From Microbacterium oleivorans (GTDB lineage: Bacteria > Actinomycetota > Actinomycetes > Actinomycetales > Microbacteriaceae), in NCBI RefSeq assembly GCF_013389665.1, contig NZ_CP058316.1, positions 248,001 through 312,000 on the forward strand: 64,000 nucleotides of DNA. The letters are read 5' to 3'. The position numbers and the translations under genes were made by a program. The first letter of the stretch is position 1. Every line of letters starts with the position of its first letter. Under the pieces are notes generated by a model. It was not told where the DNA came from. It ran no database searches and saw only the letters and a program-made list of their open reading frames with translations. Below, in pieces: positions 48,672 through 58,370 of the stretch.

Positions 48672-48707
48672 CCCGTGCGCCTCAACGGCCGCGGCCGTGG
48701 TGACGCG

Positions 48708-48713
48708 TACGCT
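48708..48713 (+). promoter_or_regulatory. -10 box of O-methyltransferase gene
   Basis: TACGCT, followed by a short leader of about 13 nt carrying GGAGG. Confidence 0.5.
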
Positions 48714-48732
48714 GACGAGAGGAGGAATGCAC

Positions 48733-49368
48733 ATGGGCGATCAGGAAGCCATCCGCAGGTTCGCGATGGAGGCGACGGTCGAACCGGAGCACATCGCTCG
48801 CGCTCGTGCACACGCCCTCGAGATCGGCGCGGCGCCGGTGAGCCCGCCCGTCGGCGCGCAGTGCGCGGTGCTCGCGGCCGCCACCGGCGCGCTGAACATC
48901 GTCGAGATCGGCACCGGAGGCGGCGTGTCGGGTCTGTGGCTGCTCCACGGTTCGCCCCGCGCGACGCTCACGACGATCGACATCGAGCCCGAGCACCTCG
49001 CGGTGGCCCGCCAGTCGTTCGCCGAGGCGAAGGTGCCGCCCGCACGTGCGCGATTCATCACCGGCCGCGCCGCGGACGTGCTCCCCCGCATGAACGAGGC
49101 GTCCTACGACATCGTCCTCGTGGACGCCGATGCCGACAACGTGATCGATTACGTCGAGCACGGTCTCCGGCTGGTGCGCCCCGGCGGCATGGTGCTCGTC
49201 CCACGGGTGCTGGCGGGCGGCGCGGTGGCCGACCCCGTGCGGCGCGACGACGTCACGCGCGCCTACCGATCACTCATCCACGAGACGCAGTCCTCGCCGG
49301 CCGTGCTCGGAGCCCTCTCCATCGTCGGCGAGGGACTGCTGCAGCTGACGACCGTCGCGGCGCCGTGA
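48733..49368 (+). CDS. SAM-dependent O-methyltransferase
   Basis: 211-residue class I methyltransferase of the catechol/caffeoyl-CoA O-methyltransferase group. Motif I is IVEIGTGGGVSGLWLL, the acidic SAM ligand is TTIDIEPEH, and YDIVLVDADADNVIDYVEH binds the metal and SAM. ATG 48733 was preferred over ATG 48727 because GGAGG then has seven-base spacing. The substrate is unknown. In mycobacteria a similar gene lies close to tatB and mrp. Confidence 0.9.
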   Translation: MGDQEAIRRFAMEATVEPEHIARARAHALEIGAAPVSPPVGAQCAVLAAATGALNIVEIGTGGGVSGLWLLHGSPRATLTTIDIEPEHLAVARQSFAEAKVPPARARFITGRAADVLPRMNEASYDIVLVDADADNVIDYVEHGLRLVRPGGMVLVPRVLAGGAVADPVRRDDVTRAYRSLIHETQSSPAVLGALSIVGEGLLQLTTVAAP

Positions 49369-49376
49369 ACCACTCG

Positions 49377-49424
49377 CGCAGATGAGAACAGCCGGCCCCG
49401 CGGGGCCGGCTGTTCTCATCTGCG
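49377..49424. terminator. Bidirectional terminator, 48-bp perfect palindrome
   Basis: 24-bp arms pair exactly around a CG centre at 49400/49401. It lies between convergent genes, nine bases after the methyltransferase stop and five bases after the stop of the minus-strand gene. Confidence 0.85.
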
Positions 49425-49429
49425 GTTCG

Positions 49430-49603
49430 TCAGGCGGCGCCCACGACCCCGCTCAGCACGCTGTGGAGTTCCTTGGCCTCTTCATCATTGACCGAGACGA
49501 CCAGACGCCCTCCGCCTTCGAGGGGGACACGCACGATGATCAGGCGCCCCTCCTTCACGGCCTCCATCGGTCCGTCTCCGGTTCGCGGCTTCATGGCTGC
49601 CAT
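49430..49603 (-). CDS. DUF3117 small protein
   Basis: 57 residues, short enough to be missed by length cut-offs. It begins MAAMKPRTGDGPMEAVKEGR and continues with a beta-rich stretch (LIIVRVPLEGGGRLVVSV) and NDEEAKELHSVL. This is the highly conserved actinobacterial DUF3117 family. ATG 49603 follows AAAGGGAG with good spacing. The function is unknown, although near-invariance across actinobacteria suggests an important role. Confidence 0.92.
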   Translation of the reverse strand: MAAMKPRTGDGPMEAVKEGRLIIVRVPLEGGGRLVVSVNDEEAKELHSVLSGVVGAA

Positions 49604-49637
49604 CGCGGCTCCCTTTCGTCATGAGGACTACCTGAAG

Positions 49638-49643
49638 AGTTTA
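49638..49643 (-). promoter_or_regulatory. -10 box of DUF3117 gene
   Basis: TAAACT on minus, giving a predicted leader of about 28 nt with an SD sequence. A -35 is not convincing. Confidence 0.4.
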
Positions 49644-49676
49644 TCGTGCGCAGCGGGCACAACGCGGACACGCGCC

Positions 49677-50879
49677 TCAGGGAACCTGAGCGAAGGTGTT
49701 CCCGAGTGCATACATGTTGTAGATCCACCACCACTGCGCCCCGGCGCCGAGGAGCAGCACCGTGAGACGCCACCACAGCGAACGGGCGACGGCGGCCGCG
49801 CCCCACAGCGGCGAGAGCGGAACCAGCAGCCGGAACGTACTCGACTGCGGGAAGAACACCGCGACCAGGTACAGCAGATAGCTCGCCGCCCAGAGCCGGA
49901 TGGGCACGCCGAGCCGCCGGACGCGGCGATCGACGACGAGCATGAGGGCCGCGCCGACGACGACCGCGACGAGGGCCACCGGGCCGAGCCAGACCGGCAA
50001 CCCCCACAGCTCGAACCACATCGCCGCCGCGCGCACCGATCCGTCGAACGGGACGAAACCGCCGTGGTCGCCGAGCCACGATCGGCGCCACGCGAGCTCG
50101 GTCTGCAGATACGCGTCGGTGCGACCCGTCACCAGGGCCGTGATCACGGGCCACGCGAGCCCGCAGACCGCCGCGAGCAGACCGTTCACGATGATGTGGA
50201 CGATCTCCCGCGCCGGCAGCGGGTCGTGCCGGCGCCGCATCCACCGCCAGATCCCGTAGAGGGCCAGGAGCAGCGAGAAGGCCAGCACACCGGGGCGGGT
50301 GAAGGCCATCAGCGGGATCACCGGATAGAGCCACCCCCACCGCCGTCGTTCGACGGCGAGGAGACCGAGCATCAGCCAGAGGAGGAAGAGCGCCTCGGCG
50401 TAGCCGAGCTGGAAGAGGGCGCCCATCGGCCCGGCGGCGAAGAACACGACCGCCCACAGAGCCGCCACTCGGCCGATCCGGCCGCGCAGGAGGGCGTTCA
50501 ACGCGAGGCAGGCGAGATAGCCCGCGACGATCGACACGACGGGCGCGGCCACCGGGTACCCGCCGACGAGGCGTCCGAGTGCGTCGGAGATCCACGGGTA
50601 CACCGGCATGAACGCCCAGGCGTTCTCGGCCACCCGGCCCGTCGCATCCAGCGGGAGCTGGGCGGGGTACCCGCTGTAGGCGATGAGCCAATACCACTGC
50701 GCATCCCACCCCATGGTGAGCGATCCGAGTGTCGCGCCGGCTCCGAACCGCGACTGCGGGCCGCTGAGGGCGGCGGCGACCACGAGGCATCCGGTGGTCA
50801 GCGCGCGCGAGGCGAGGTAGATCAGCGCGATCGCGGCCGCGGTGGGGATCCGCATCGCGATGCGGCGCAGGCGCCTCAT
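49677..50879 (-). CDS. PIG-V-like membrane mannosyltransferase (GT-C)
   Basis: 400-residue polytopic protein with about ten hydrophobic segments. The first extracytoplasmic loop carries MGWDAQWYWLIAYSGYP (Asp59), matching the WDxxxxxxIAxxGY signature of PIG-V-type GT-C mannosyltransferases that use polyprenyl-phosphate sugars. AFTRPGVLAFSLLLALYG in the middle is also typical. It may add mannose to a lipid or cell-wall glycan. ATG 50879 lies 22 bases after the dapE stop; the ribosome site is weak, and ATG 50855 is an alternative. Confidence 0.83.
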   Translation of the reverse strand: MRRLRRIAMRIPTAAAIALIYLASRALTTGCLVVAAALSGPQSRFGAGATLGSLTMGWDAQWYWLIAYSGYPAQLPLDATGRVAENAWAFMPVYPWISDALGRLVGGYPVAAPVVSIVAGYLACLALNALLRGRIGRVAALWAVVFFAAGPMGALFQLGYAEALFLLWLMLGLLAVERRRWGWLYPVIPLMAFTRPGVLAFSLLLALYGIWRWMRRRHDPLPAREIVHIIVNGLLAAVCGLAWPVITALVTGRTDAYLQTELAWRRSWLGDHGGFVPFDGSVRAAAMWFELWGLPVWLGPVALVAVVVGAALMLVVDRRVRRLGVPIRLWAASYLLYLVAVFFPQSSTFRLLVPLSPLWGAAAVARSLWWRLTVLLLGAGAQWWWIYNMYALGNTFAQVP

Positions 50880-50901
50880 CCCGCCGTGCTCAGCGCGCCG
50901 G

Positions 50902-51978
50902 TCACGGGGCGGAGAGCCATGCCCGCAGGCCGCGTTCGACCGCCTCGATCTGCGCCACCGGGACGCGCTCCTCGTCGTGGTGCGCGAGTGACGGGTCGCC
51001 CGGCCCGTAGTTGACGGCCGGCACGCCGAGGGCCGAGAAACGGGCGACATCGGTCCAGCCGTACTTCGGACGCGGCTCCGCGCCCACCGCGGCGACGAAC
51101 TCCCGCGCCAGAGGTGCATCGAGACCGGGACGCGCTCCCCCGGCCAGATCGACGACCTCGACCTCGAATCCCTCGAAGAACCGTGTGACGATCGCGACGG
51201 CCTCATCCGTGCTGCGGCTGGGGGCGAAACGGTAGTTCACCTCCACCTCGCACAGGTCCGGGATGACGTTGCCGGCGACGCCGCCCGAGATCCGTACGGC
51301 GTTGAGACCCTCGCGGTAGACCAGCCCCTCCACCTCGACGTCGGCGGGCGTGTGCTCGGCGAGCCGCTGCAGGATCGCCGCGGCGCCGTGGATGGCGTTC
51401 TCGCCGATCCACGCGCGTGCGCTGTGCGCCCGGACACCGCGGGTGCGCACGAGCACGCGCAGATTGCCGTTGCACCCGCCCTCGACCGCACCGTTCGAGG
51501 GCTCACCCAGGATGGCGAAGTCCCCGTCGAAGAGGTCGGGTCGGGTCGCCGCCAACCGTGTCAGACCGTTCAGCTCGGCGGCGACCTCTTCGTGGTCGTA
51601 CCACATCCAGGTGATGTCGACCCGGGGGTCGACCAGCTCGCCCGCGAGCTTCAGCTGCACCGCGACACCCGCCTTCATGTCGACGGTGCCCCTCCCCCAG
51701 AGCAGTGTGTCGCCGTCTTCGACGATCTCGCGGACGGGCAGATTCGCGTTGACCGGAACGGTGTCGATGTGTCCGGCGATGACGACGCGCTGCGCCCGGC
51801 CCAGGCGCGTGCGCGCGACGATCGTGTCGCCGTCGCGGAACACCTCGAGGTGGGGCAGTGCCGAGACCGCGCCGAAGATCGCGTCGGCGAGAGTCGTCTC
51901 GTCGTCCGACACGCTCGGGATGTCGCAGATCGCTCGGGTCAGATCGGCACTGGAGACGGAGAGATCGAGCTCGGGCAT
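50902..51978 (-). CDS. dapE: Succinyl-diaminopimelate desuccinylase
   Basis: Zinc peptidase-family enzyme of 358 residues releasing succinate and L,L-diaminopimelate in the lysine/peptidoglycan pathway. Metal motifs: [27 protein letters not shown] (bridging Asp), and [13 protein letters not shown] (catalytic Glu pair). [18 protein letters not shown] is the substrate loop, and [12 protein letters not shown] gives the last His. ATG 51978 is six bases after TAGACT. It is divergent from dapD. Confidence 0.95.
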   Translation of the reverse strand: MPELDLSVSSADLTRAICDIPSVSDDETTLADAIFGAVSALPHLEVFRDGDTIVARTRLGRAQRVVIAGHIDTVPVNANLPVREIVEDGDTLLWGRGTVDMKAGVAVQLKLAGELVDPRVDITWMWYDHEEVAAELNGLTRLAATRPDLFDGDFAILGEPSNGAVEGGCNGNLRVLVRTRGVRAHSARAWIGENAIHGAAAILQRLAEHTPADVEVEGLVYREGLNAVRISGGVAGNVIPDLCEVEVNYRFAPSRSTDEAVAIVTRFFEGFEVEVVDLAGGARPGLDAPLAREFVAAVGAEPRPKYGWTDVARFSALGVPAVNYGPGDPSLAHHDEERVPVAQIEAVERGLRAWLSAP

Positions 51979-51984
51979 GCCGCG

Positions 51985-51990
51985 AGTCTA
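51985..51990 (-). promoter_or_regulatory. -10 box of dapE
   Basis: TAGACT on minus, six bases before ATG 51978. The divergent dapD -35 region would fall on this box. Confidence 0.55.
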
Positions 51991-52009
51991 TCGACGGGCG
52001 GCGCACCGA

Positions 52010-52015
52010 TAGCCT
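52010..52015 (+). promoter_or_regulatory. -10 box of dapD
   Basis: TAGCCT on plus, seven bases before ATG 52023. GGAGGG fills the gap and could also serve as a ribosome site if transcription began further upstream. Confidence 0.5.
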
Positions 52016-52022
52016 GGAGGGC

Positions 52023-52973
52023 ATGAGCGAACGGTGGGCATGGGGCGTGGGACTCGCGACCTCCAGCAGCGACGGCACGACACTCGACACCTGGTTCCCG
52101 GAGCCTGCGCCGGGAACGCCCACGGCGGGCGACATCGCCGCTGCGATGGCCACGTGGGCGCCGCTCGCGGCGGACGACGAGCGACGCGGCGTGTCGGTCG
52201 AGGCCGTCTCGGTGACGATCGATCTCGACACCGCCCCCGCCTCCACCTCGGACGCGTACCTGCGTCTGCACCTGCTGTCGCACCGTCTCGCGGCACCGAA
52301 CACCATCAATCTCGACGGCGTCTTCGGACACCTGCCCATCGTCGCCTGGACGACCGCCGGCCCCATGCACCCCGACGAGGCAACGCGCCGGCGTCCGCTG
52401 CTGCAGCGCGAGGGCGTCCAGGTGCACGGTCTCGACAAGTTCCCGCGACTCCTCGACTACGTCACCCCGTCGGGCGTCCGCATCGCCGACGCCTCGCGGG
52501 TGCGCTTGGGCGCACACCTCGCATCCGGCACCACCGTCATGCACGAAGGCTTCGTCAACTTCAATGCCGGCACGCTGGGGGCTTCCATGGTCGAGGGCCG
52601 CATCTCGCAGGGGGTCGTGGTCGGGGACGGCAGCGACATCGGCGGCGGCGCATCGATCATGGGCACGCTCTCGGGTGGCGGCAGCCACCGCGTCTCGATC
52701 GGACGCCGCACCCTGCTGGGAGCGAACGCCGGCATCGGCATCTCCCTCGGCGACGACTGCGTCGTCGAGGCGGGCTTGTACGTGACCGCGGGATCGAAGA
52801 TCGTGCTCGCCGACGAAGCGCCGACTGCGTCCGGAGCACGCCCGACCGTCAAGGGGGCAGAGCTCTCCGGCCGCGACGGCATACTGTTCCGCCGCAACTC
52901 CCTCACGGGCGCGGTCGAGGCCGTCCGTCGCGCGGGTGCGGGCGTGACGCTGAACGAGGCGCTGCACGCCTGA
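52023..52973 (+). CDS. dapD: Tetrahydrodipicolinate N-succinyltransferase
   Basis: Transfers succinyl from succinyl-CoA to tetrahydrodipicolinate. The 316 residues follow the actinobacterial type: an N-terminal alpha/beta domain, then a left-handed beta-helix from about 150. Hexapeptide turns include [36 protein letters not shown] and [37 protein letters not shown] and [11 protein letters not shown] fit the CoA/substrate site. It shares a 44-bp promoter region with dapE. Confidence 0.95.
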   Translation: MSERWAWGVGLATSSSDGTTLDTWFPEPAPGTPTAGDIAAAMATWAPLAADDERRGVSVEAVSVTIDLDTAPASTSDAYLRLHLLSHRLAAPNTINLDGVFGHLPIVAWTTAGPMHPDEATRRRPLLQREGVQVHGLDKFPRLLDYVTPSGVRIADASRVRLGAHLASGTTVMHEGFVNFNAGTLGASMVEGRISQGVVVGDGSDIGGGASIMGTLSGGGSHRVSIGRRTLLGANAGIGISLGDDCVVEAGLYVTAGSKIVLADEAPTASGARPTVKGAELSGRDGILFRRNSLTGAVEAVRRAGAGVTLNEALHA

Positions 52974-52985
52974 GCGCGGGGCCGC

Positions 52986-54596
52986 TCACGCGGCGAGCAC
53001 GATCGAGAGCAAGCCGCTCCACGCGCAGAGGAAGGCCAGTATCCCGACGCTGTACCAGATCGAGGCTCGGAGGATCTCGGACTCGCGACCGGCCAAGCCG
53101 ACCGCCCCCGCCGCGATCGCTATCGACTGCGGCGAGATGACCTTGGCCGCGGTGCCGCCGGCGGTGTTCGCGCCGACGAGCAGGGCGGGATCCACCGCGA
53201 GGCGCTCGGCCGTGGCGACCTGGAGCGGCGCGAACAGCGTGTTGTTGTTGACCACCGACCCCGTGAGGAACACCCCGATCCAGCCGATGATCGGAGCGAG
53301 CACCGGGAAGAGCGGACCGACCGCAGCCAGCGCGGCACCCATCGACGCGGACCCGCCCGAGTGGTTCGCGATGTTCGCGAGAACGAGGATGATCGCGATC
53401 AGGACGAGCGCGGGCCAGAGCTCGCGGATCGTCGCGCGCAGCGTGCCCACGAGATCGGCGGCGCGCAGCTGCGGCGTCGTCCAGAACGACACCAGCACCG
53501 CCAGCAGGATGGCCGTCCCCGTGGCGTTGATCGGGGTGAAGCTCCAGGCCGCGGTGACGACGTCGCCGGACGGAGTCAGGATGCTGCCGGTCAGACCGGG
53601 CATCGGCAGCACGGGTGCCAGCGCGGCGAGCGGACCACCGGCGGCGAACAGCGCTTTGAACGGCGGCAGGCTCCAGACCAGGATCACCGCCGTGAGGATG
53701 TAGAACGGACTCCACGCCGCCACGACCTCGCCGAGGCCGATCCGGCGCTCCTCCGGCTCGGGGGCTCCCGGTTCGCGGTGGATACGACGCGGCTGCCAGA
53801 TGCGTCCGAGAAGGAACAGGGCGACCATTCCCGCCAGCCCTGAGCTGAGGTCGGCGAGCTCCGGCCCGAGGAACCACAACACCCCCGCCTGCACCCCGCT
53901 GAAGACGACCGTCAGCAGCAGTGTCGCCGGCCAGGTCTCGCGCAGGCCCCGCAGACCGTCGAGGATCACCACCAGCAAGAAGGGGATCAGCAGCGTCAAC
54001 GGCTGCAGCACGAGCACCAGCGCGCGCGACAGTTCGTGCACCTCGAGCCCGCTCACCTGCGCGCCGACGATCACGGGGATGCCGATCGCCCCGTAGGCCC
54101 CCGCTCCCGCATTGGCCACGAGGGAGATCATGGCCGCCTTGACCGGGCGGAAGCCCAACTGCACCAGAAGCGCTGCGCAGATCGCGATCGGCACGCCGAA
54201 CCCGGCGGCCCCCTCGAGGAACGCACCGAACGAGAAGCTGATCAACAGCACCTGGATGCGCTGGTCGCGTGAGATGCCGCCGATGGACGAGCGGATCACA
54301 TCGAAGCGTCCGCTCGCGACGGCGAGCTTGTAGAGCCACACGGCCATGACGATGATGTAGGCGATGGGCCAGAGCGCCGTGAGCAGGCCGAGCAGCCCCG
54401 CCCCCGCCATCGCCGACACGGGCATGCCGAAACCGAGGGCCGCGACAGCGATCTGCGCGACGAGTGCGATCAGGCCAGCACGGATGCCGCTCAGGCGGAG
54501 GCCGACGAGAGCGACGAGGAAGACGACGATCGGGATCGCGGCCACCAGCGCCGAGACGACGAGCGATCCGAGCGGGTCGGTCGTCTGCATCCACAT
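52986..54596 (-). CDS. lctP: L-lactate permease
   Basis: Lactate/glycolate proton symporter of 536 residues with about 13 membrane segments. Typical stretches are FGAFLEGAAGFGVPIAICAA, NAGAGAYGAIGIPV, SFTPINATGTAILLA, GSVVNNNTLFAPLQV and ANTAGGTAAKVISPQSIAIA. I chose ATG 54596 because GGGGAG lies seven bases upstream; an in-frame TTG seven codons earlier is less likely. It is convergent with dapD, with only 12 bases between the stops. Confidence 0.93.
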   Translation of the reverse strand: MWMQTTDPLGSLVVSALVAAIPIVVFLVALVGLRLSGIRAGLIALVAQIAVAALGFGMPVSAMAGAGLLGLLTALWPIAYIIVMAVWLYKLAVASGRFDVIRSSIGGISRDQRIQVLLISFSFGAFLEGAAGFGVPIAICAALLVQLGFRPVKAAMISLVANAGAGAYGAIGIPVIVGAQVSGLEVHELSRALVLVLQPLTLLIPFLLVVILDGLRGLRETWPATLLLTVVFSGVQAGVLWFLGPELADLSSGLAGMVALFLLGRIWQPRRIHREPGAPEPEERRIGLGEVVAAWSPFYILTAVILVWSLPPFKALFAAGGPLAALAPVLPMPGLTGSILTPSGDVVTAAWSFTPINATGTAILLAVLVSFWTTPQLRAADLVGTLRATIRELWPALVLIAIILVLANIANHSGGSASMGAALAAVGPLFPVLAPIIGWIGVFLTGSVVNNNTLFAPLQVATAERLAVDPALLVGANTAGGTAAKVISPQSIAIAAGAVGLAGRESEILRASIWYSVGILAFLCAWSGLLSIVLAA

Positions 54597-54668
54597 GGTG
54601 GGACTCCCCGGGGTCAACGGCCTGTCGCCCTCACACTACTGCGCAGATGCCGCCTCGCACGAGAGGCG

Positions 54669-54674
54669 TAAGCT
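54669..54674 (+). promoter_or_regulatory. -10 box of ppk2
   Basis: TAAGCT, giving a leader of about 14 nt that carries AGGAGG. Confidence 0.45.
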
Positions 54675-54694
54675 CGCCCGCAGGAGGTGGCCCG

Positions 54695-55495
54695 ATGGCC
54701 GAACGCGTGCCGAAGAAGCTGTACCGAGCCGAGCTGAAGCGCCTGCAGGCGCAGCTGGTCGACATGCAGGCCTGGGTGCAGAGCACCGGTGCGCGCATCG
54801 TCGTCATCTTCGAAGGGCGCGACGCGGCCGGCAAGGGCTCGACGATCAAGCGCGTCACCGAGTACCTCAACCCCCGCGTCGCACGGATCGTCGCGCTGCC
54901 CGCCCCGACGGAGCGCGAGCGCTCGCAATGGTACTTCCAGCGGTACGTGGCGCATCTGCCCGCCGCCGGCGAGATCGTGCTGATGGACCGCTCGTGGTAC
55001 AACCGCGCCGGCGTGGAGCGGGTCATGGGCTACTGCACGAACGACGAATACCACCGCTTCCTCCACCAGGCGCCGATCTTCGAGCGGATGCTGGTGGAGG
55101 ACGGCATCCTGTTGCTGAAGTACTGGTTCAGCGTCTCGGACGTCGAGCAGGAGGAGCGCTTCCGCTCGCGCAACGAAGATCCGATGCGCCGATGGAAGCT
55201 CTCGCCGAACGACGTGCTGTCGATCACGAAGTGGGAGGACTACTCCCGGGCGAAGGACACCATGTTCGTCCACACCGACATCCCCGAGGCGCGCTGGCAC
55301 GAGGTCGACAACGAGGACAAGCGCCGCGGGCGTATCAACATGATCCACCATCTGCTGCAGCAGATCCCCTACGAGGTCGTCGAGCGTCCCGAGATCGAGA
55401 TCCCCTCACGTCCCGAGTCGGGCGGCTACGACCGCCCGCCGCAGCGTCCGGACGGATACGTCCCCGACCACGCCGCCACGCTCGGCGACGGCTGA
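54695..55495 (+). CDS. ppk2: Polyphosphate kinase 2
   Basis: Polyphosphate:nucleotide phosphotransferase of 266 residues. Walker A is FEGRDAAGKGSTIKR (near 41-53), Walker B EIVLMDRSWYNRAG near 104, and the lid is rich in Arg (TERERSQWYFQRY). The single-domain length and these motifs fit class I PPK2, which usually phosphorylates nucleoside diphosphates. ATG 54695 follows AGGAGG. It is divergent from lctP. The C-terminal 25 residues are Pro/Arg-rich and variable. Confidence 0.93.
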   Translation: MAERVPKKLYRAELKRLQAQLVDMQAWVQSTGARIVVIFEGRDAAGKGSTIKRVTEYLNPRVARIVALPAPTERERSQWYFQRYVAHLPAAGEIVLMDRSWYNRAGVERVMGYCTNDEYHRFLHQAPIFERMLVEDGILLLKYWFSVSDVEQEERFRSRNEDPMRRWKLSPNDVLSITKWEDYSRAKDTMFVHTDIPEARWHEVDNEDKRRGRINMIHHLLQQIPYEVVERPEIEIPSRPESGGYDRPPQRPDGYVPDHAATLGDG

Positions 55496-55534
55496 CGCCC
55501 GATCAGCAGACCGGCCCGCTCAGGACCGGCCGGA

Positions 55535-56827
55535 TCAGGAGACCGGGTAGTCGCGTTCGGGCGAGCCCACGTACAGCTGCTGCGGACGACCGATCTTCGT
55601 CTGCGGGTCGTTCTGCATCTCACGCCAGTGCGCGAGCCACCCGGGAAGGCGACCGATTGCGAACAGCGGCGTGAACATCCGCGTGGGGAAGCCCATCGCC
55701 TTGTAGATCACGCCGGTGTAGAAGTCGACATTGGGATACAGGCGTCGCTCGCGGAAGTAGTCGTCGCTCAGAGCGATCTCCTCGAGCTCCTTCGCGAGGT
55801 CGAGCAGCGGATCGACGACACCGAGCTCGGTGAGCACCTCGTCGGCCGACTCCTTGACCAGCTTGGCGCGCGGGTCGTAGTTCTTGTAGACGCGGTGTCC
55901 GAAGCCCATGAGCTTGACACCGTCCTCCTTGTTCTTGACCCGCTCGACGAACCGCTCGACGCTCTCGCCGGAATCACGGATGCGCGCCAACATGTCGAGC
56001 ACGGCCTCGTTCGCACCGCCGTGGAGCGGGCCGTAGAGCGCGTTGATGCCCGCGGAGATCGATGAGAACTGGTTCGCCCCGGTCGAGCCGACCAGGCGGA
56101 CCGTGGAGGTGGACGCGTTCTGCTCGTGATCCTCGTGGAGGATGAGCAGCCGCTCGAGCGCGCGCGAGACCACCGGGTTCACCTGATAGTCCTCGGCGTG
56201 CACACCGAAGTTGAGCCGCAGGAAGTTGTCGACGAAGCTCAGCGAATTGTCGGGGTACAGGAAGGCCTGGCCGACGCTCTTCTTGTGGGCGTAGGCCGCG
56301 ATGACCGGAAGCTTCGCCAGCAGCCGGATCGTGTTCAGCTCCACGTGCTCGGGGTTGTTCGGGTCGGACTGGTCCTCGTAATACGTCGACAGAGCCGCGG
56401 TGGCCGCCGAGAGCACCGACATCGGGTGGGCGGTGTGCGGCAGCGACGAGAAGAAGCGCTTGAGGTCCTCGTGCAGGAGCGTGTGACGCCGGATGCGGTC
56501 GTCGAAGTCGGCGAGCTCGTCGGCGGTCGGCAGGTCGCCGTACAGCAGGAGCCACGCGACCTCGAGGTAGGTGGAGTGCTTCGCGATCTGCTCGATGGGG
56601 TAACCGCGGTACCGCAGGATGCCCTGGTCGCCATCGATGTAGGTGATGGCGGAGCGCGTTGCTGCGGTGTTCACGAAGCCGTAGTCGAGGCTCGTGTGCC
56701 CCGTCTGCTTGGTGAACGTCGAGAAATCGACGCTCGGAACTCCAGCGGTCCCTGTCAGCACCGGCAGTTCCGCGGTGCGGTCACCGACGGTGACGGTGGC
56801 CTTCTGCGGGGTGCCCGTGTCGTTCAC
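55535..56827 (-). CDS. gltA: Citrate synthase
   Basis: Condenses oxaloacetate and acetyl-CoA. 430 residues of the type II (hexameric) kind with an N-terminal beta domain (VTVGDRTAELPVLTG). Catalytic residues lie in LYGPLHGGANEAVLDML (His), MGFGHRVYKNYDPRAK (His) and LYPNVDFYTGVIY (Asp). The start is GTG 56827 behind AAGGAGG at good spacing. About 100 bases of noncoding sequence separate it from dapC. TAGGCT near 56860 on the minus strand is a possible -10 box. Confidence 0.96.
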   Translation of the reverse strand: MNDTGTPQKATVTVGDRTAELPVLTGTAGVPSVDFSTFTKQTGHTSLDYGFVNTAATRSAITYIDGDQGILRYRGYPIEQIAKHSTYLEVAWLLLYGDLPTADELADFDDRIRRHTLLHEDLKRFFSSLPHTAHPMSVLSAATAALSTYYEDQSDPNNPEHVELNTIRLLAKLPVIAAYAHKKSVGQAFLYPDNSLSFVDNFLRLNFGVHAEDYQVNPVVSRALERLLILHEDHEQNASTSTVRLVGSTGANQFSSISAGINALYGPLHGGANEAVLDMLARIRDSGESVERFVERVKNKEDGVKLMGFGHRVYKNYDPRAKLVKESADEVLTELGVVDPLLDLAKELEEIALSDDYFRERRLYPNVDFYTGVIYKAMGFPTRMFTPLFAIGRLPGWLAHWREMQNDPQTKIGRPQQLYVGSPERDYPVS

Positions 56828-56928
56828 GAAGCCTCCTTGCGATCGTCCGGTGCGGTCATTACAGCCTATCGGGCATCCGGGCCTACTCCGGACGACGCCA
56901 AAGGATCGCCGGATCGGTAGGGGGAAAC

Positions 56929-58035
56929 CTACGAAGCGGCGAGCCGAGCCGCGGCGGCTTCGATGCGCTCGAACGGCGCCGTCAACGAGAACCGGACGTG
57001 CTGCGGGAAGTGATCCCCGTAGAAATGACCGGGACCGGCGAGGATGCCGCGCTCGGCCAACCAGCCCATCGTCTCCCACGCGTCGCGACCGGTCGTCGCC
57101 CACAGGTACAGGCCCGCCTCGCTGTGGTCGACGCGAAAGCCCGCGCCGCGCAGGGCGGGGAGGAGCACGTCGCGCCGCCGTCGGTACAACTCCTTCTGGC
57201 GCGTGACATGGTCATCGTCGCCGAGCGCTGCGACCATGGCGTGCTGCACGGGCAGAGGCAGCATGAGGCCGAGGTGCTTGCGCGCGGTCAGCAGCCGCGC
57301 GACGATCGCGGGGTCGCCGGCGAGGAACGCAGCGCGATAGCCGGCGAGGTTCGACTGCTTGCTCAGCGAGTACACCGACAGGAGCCCCTCCAGATCGCCG
57401 TCGCACACGCGAGGATCGAGCACGCTCGGCACCGGCTCCCGCGCCCACGGTCCGTCCCAGCCCAGCTCCGCGTAGCACTCGTCCGAGACGACGACGGCGC
57501 CGAGCTCGCGGCCGCGGGCGACGACGGCGCGGAGCGCCGCGACATCGAGCACACGACCGTCGGGGTTGCCGGGCGAGTTGACCCAGATGAGGCGTGTGCC
57601 GTCAGGGAACTGCTCCGGGTCGTCGGCCGCGATGGCGTCGGCACCCACCAGACGCGCGCCGACCTCGTAGGTGGGGTACGCCGCGCGCGGGTGCACGACG
57701 ATGTCGCCGGGGCCGAGTCCGAGCAGGAGCGGCAGCAGCGCGACGAGCTCCTTCGAGCCGATCGTCGGGAGCACATTATCGGGGCCGAGGCCCTCCACCC
57801 CGCGTCGCCGCGCGTACCAGGCCACGATCGCCTCGCGCAGCAGCGGGGTGCCCACCGTCTGGGGATAGGCATGCGCGTCCGTCGACTCGCGCAGCGCCTG
57901 CGCGACGACCTCCGGGGTCGGGTCGACCGGTGAACCGATCGACAGATCGACGATGCCGTCGATGTGCCGCCGAGCAGTGGCCGCACAGGGCGCGACCGCG
58001 TCCCAGGGGTAGTCCGCGAGGTCGCGGACGCTCAA
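56929..58035 (-). CDS. dapC: N-succinyldiaminopimelate aminotransferase
   Basis: PLP-dependent class I aminotransferase of 368 residues. The fold landmarks are [28 protein letters not shown] (Asn), [12 protein letters not shown] (Asp/Tyr) and the PLP lysine in [17 protein letters not shown]. It follows ferredoxin directly, as in mycobacteria. The start is TTG 58035, sharing TTGA with the fdxA stop. No ATG or GTG closer to the conserved N-terminus gives a better start, so coupled translation from TTG is likely. Confidence 0.93.
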   Translation of the reverse strand: MSVRDLADYPWDAVAPCAATARRHIDGIVDLSIGSPVDPTPEVVAQALRESTDAHAYPQTVGTPLLREAIVAWYARRRGVEGLGPDNVLPTIGSKELVALLPLLLGLGPGDIVVHPRAAYPTYEVGARLVGADAIAADDPEQFPDGTRLIWVNSPGNPDGRVLDVAALRAVVARGRELGAVVVSDECYAELGWDGPWAREPVPSVLDPRVCDGDLEGLLSVYSLSKQSNLAGYRAAFLAGDPAIVARLLTARKHLGLMLPLPVQHAMVAALGDDDHVTRQKELYRRRRDVLLPALRGAGFRVDHSEAGLYLWATTGRDAWETMGWLAERGILAGPGHFYGDHFPQHVRFSLTAPFERIEAAAARLAAS

Positions 58036-58358
58036 TGCCCCTCCCCCTGCGGCGGCAGGGCGGCCACGACAGGGTGATCCTTCGCGATGACACCGATCTT
58101 CGCGGCGCCCCCGGGTGAGCCCAGGTCATCGAAGAACTCGACGTTGGCCGTGTAGTAGTCCTGCCACTCATCGGGCAGGTCGTCTTCGTAGTAGATCGCC
58201 TCGACCGGGCAGACCGGTTCGCACGCACCGCAGTCGACGCACTCGTCGGGGTGGATGTAGAGCGAGCGCTCGCCCTCGTAGATGCAGTCCACGGGGCACT
58301 CGTCGATGCACGCGCGGTCCTTCACGTCCACGCACGGGAGAGCGATCACATAAGTCAC
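58032..58358 (-). CDS. fdxA: 7Fe ferredoxin
   Basis: Electron carrier of 108 residues with one 3Fe-4S and one 4Fe-4S cluster. Cysteines 9, 17 and 50 suit the 3Fe-4S site and 21, 40, 43 and 46 the 4Fe-4S site, with an extra Cys25. The C-terminal extension after residue 60 is typical of actinobacterial FdxA/FdxC. GTG 58358 lies six bases after TAGACT. That box overlaps the stop codon of the upstream gene. Confidence 0.95.
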   Translation of the reverse strand: MTYVIALPCVDVKDRACIDECPVDCIYEGERSLYIHPDECVDCGACEPVCPVEAIYYEDDLPDEWQDYYTANVEFFDDLGSPGGAAKIGVIAKDHPVVAALPPQGEGH

Positions 58359-58364
58359 GCGTCG

Positions 58365-58370
58365 AGTCTA
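58365..58370 (-). promoter_or_regulatory. -10 box of fdxA, overlapping a stop codon
   Basis: TAGACT on minus. Its first three bases (58368-58370) are the TAG stop of the DUF6113 gene. GTG 58358 follows six bases later. Confidence 0.55.
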
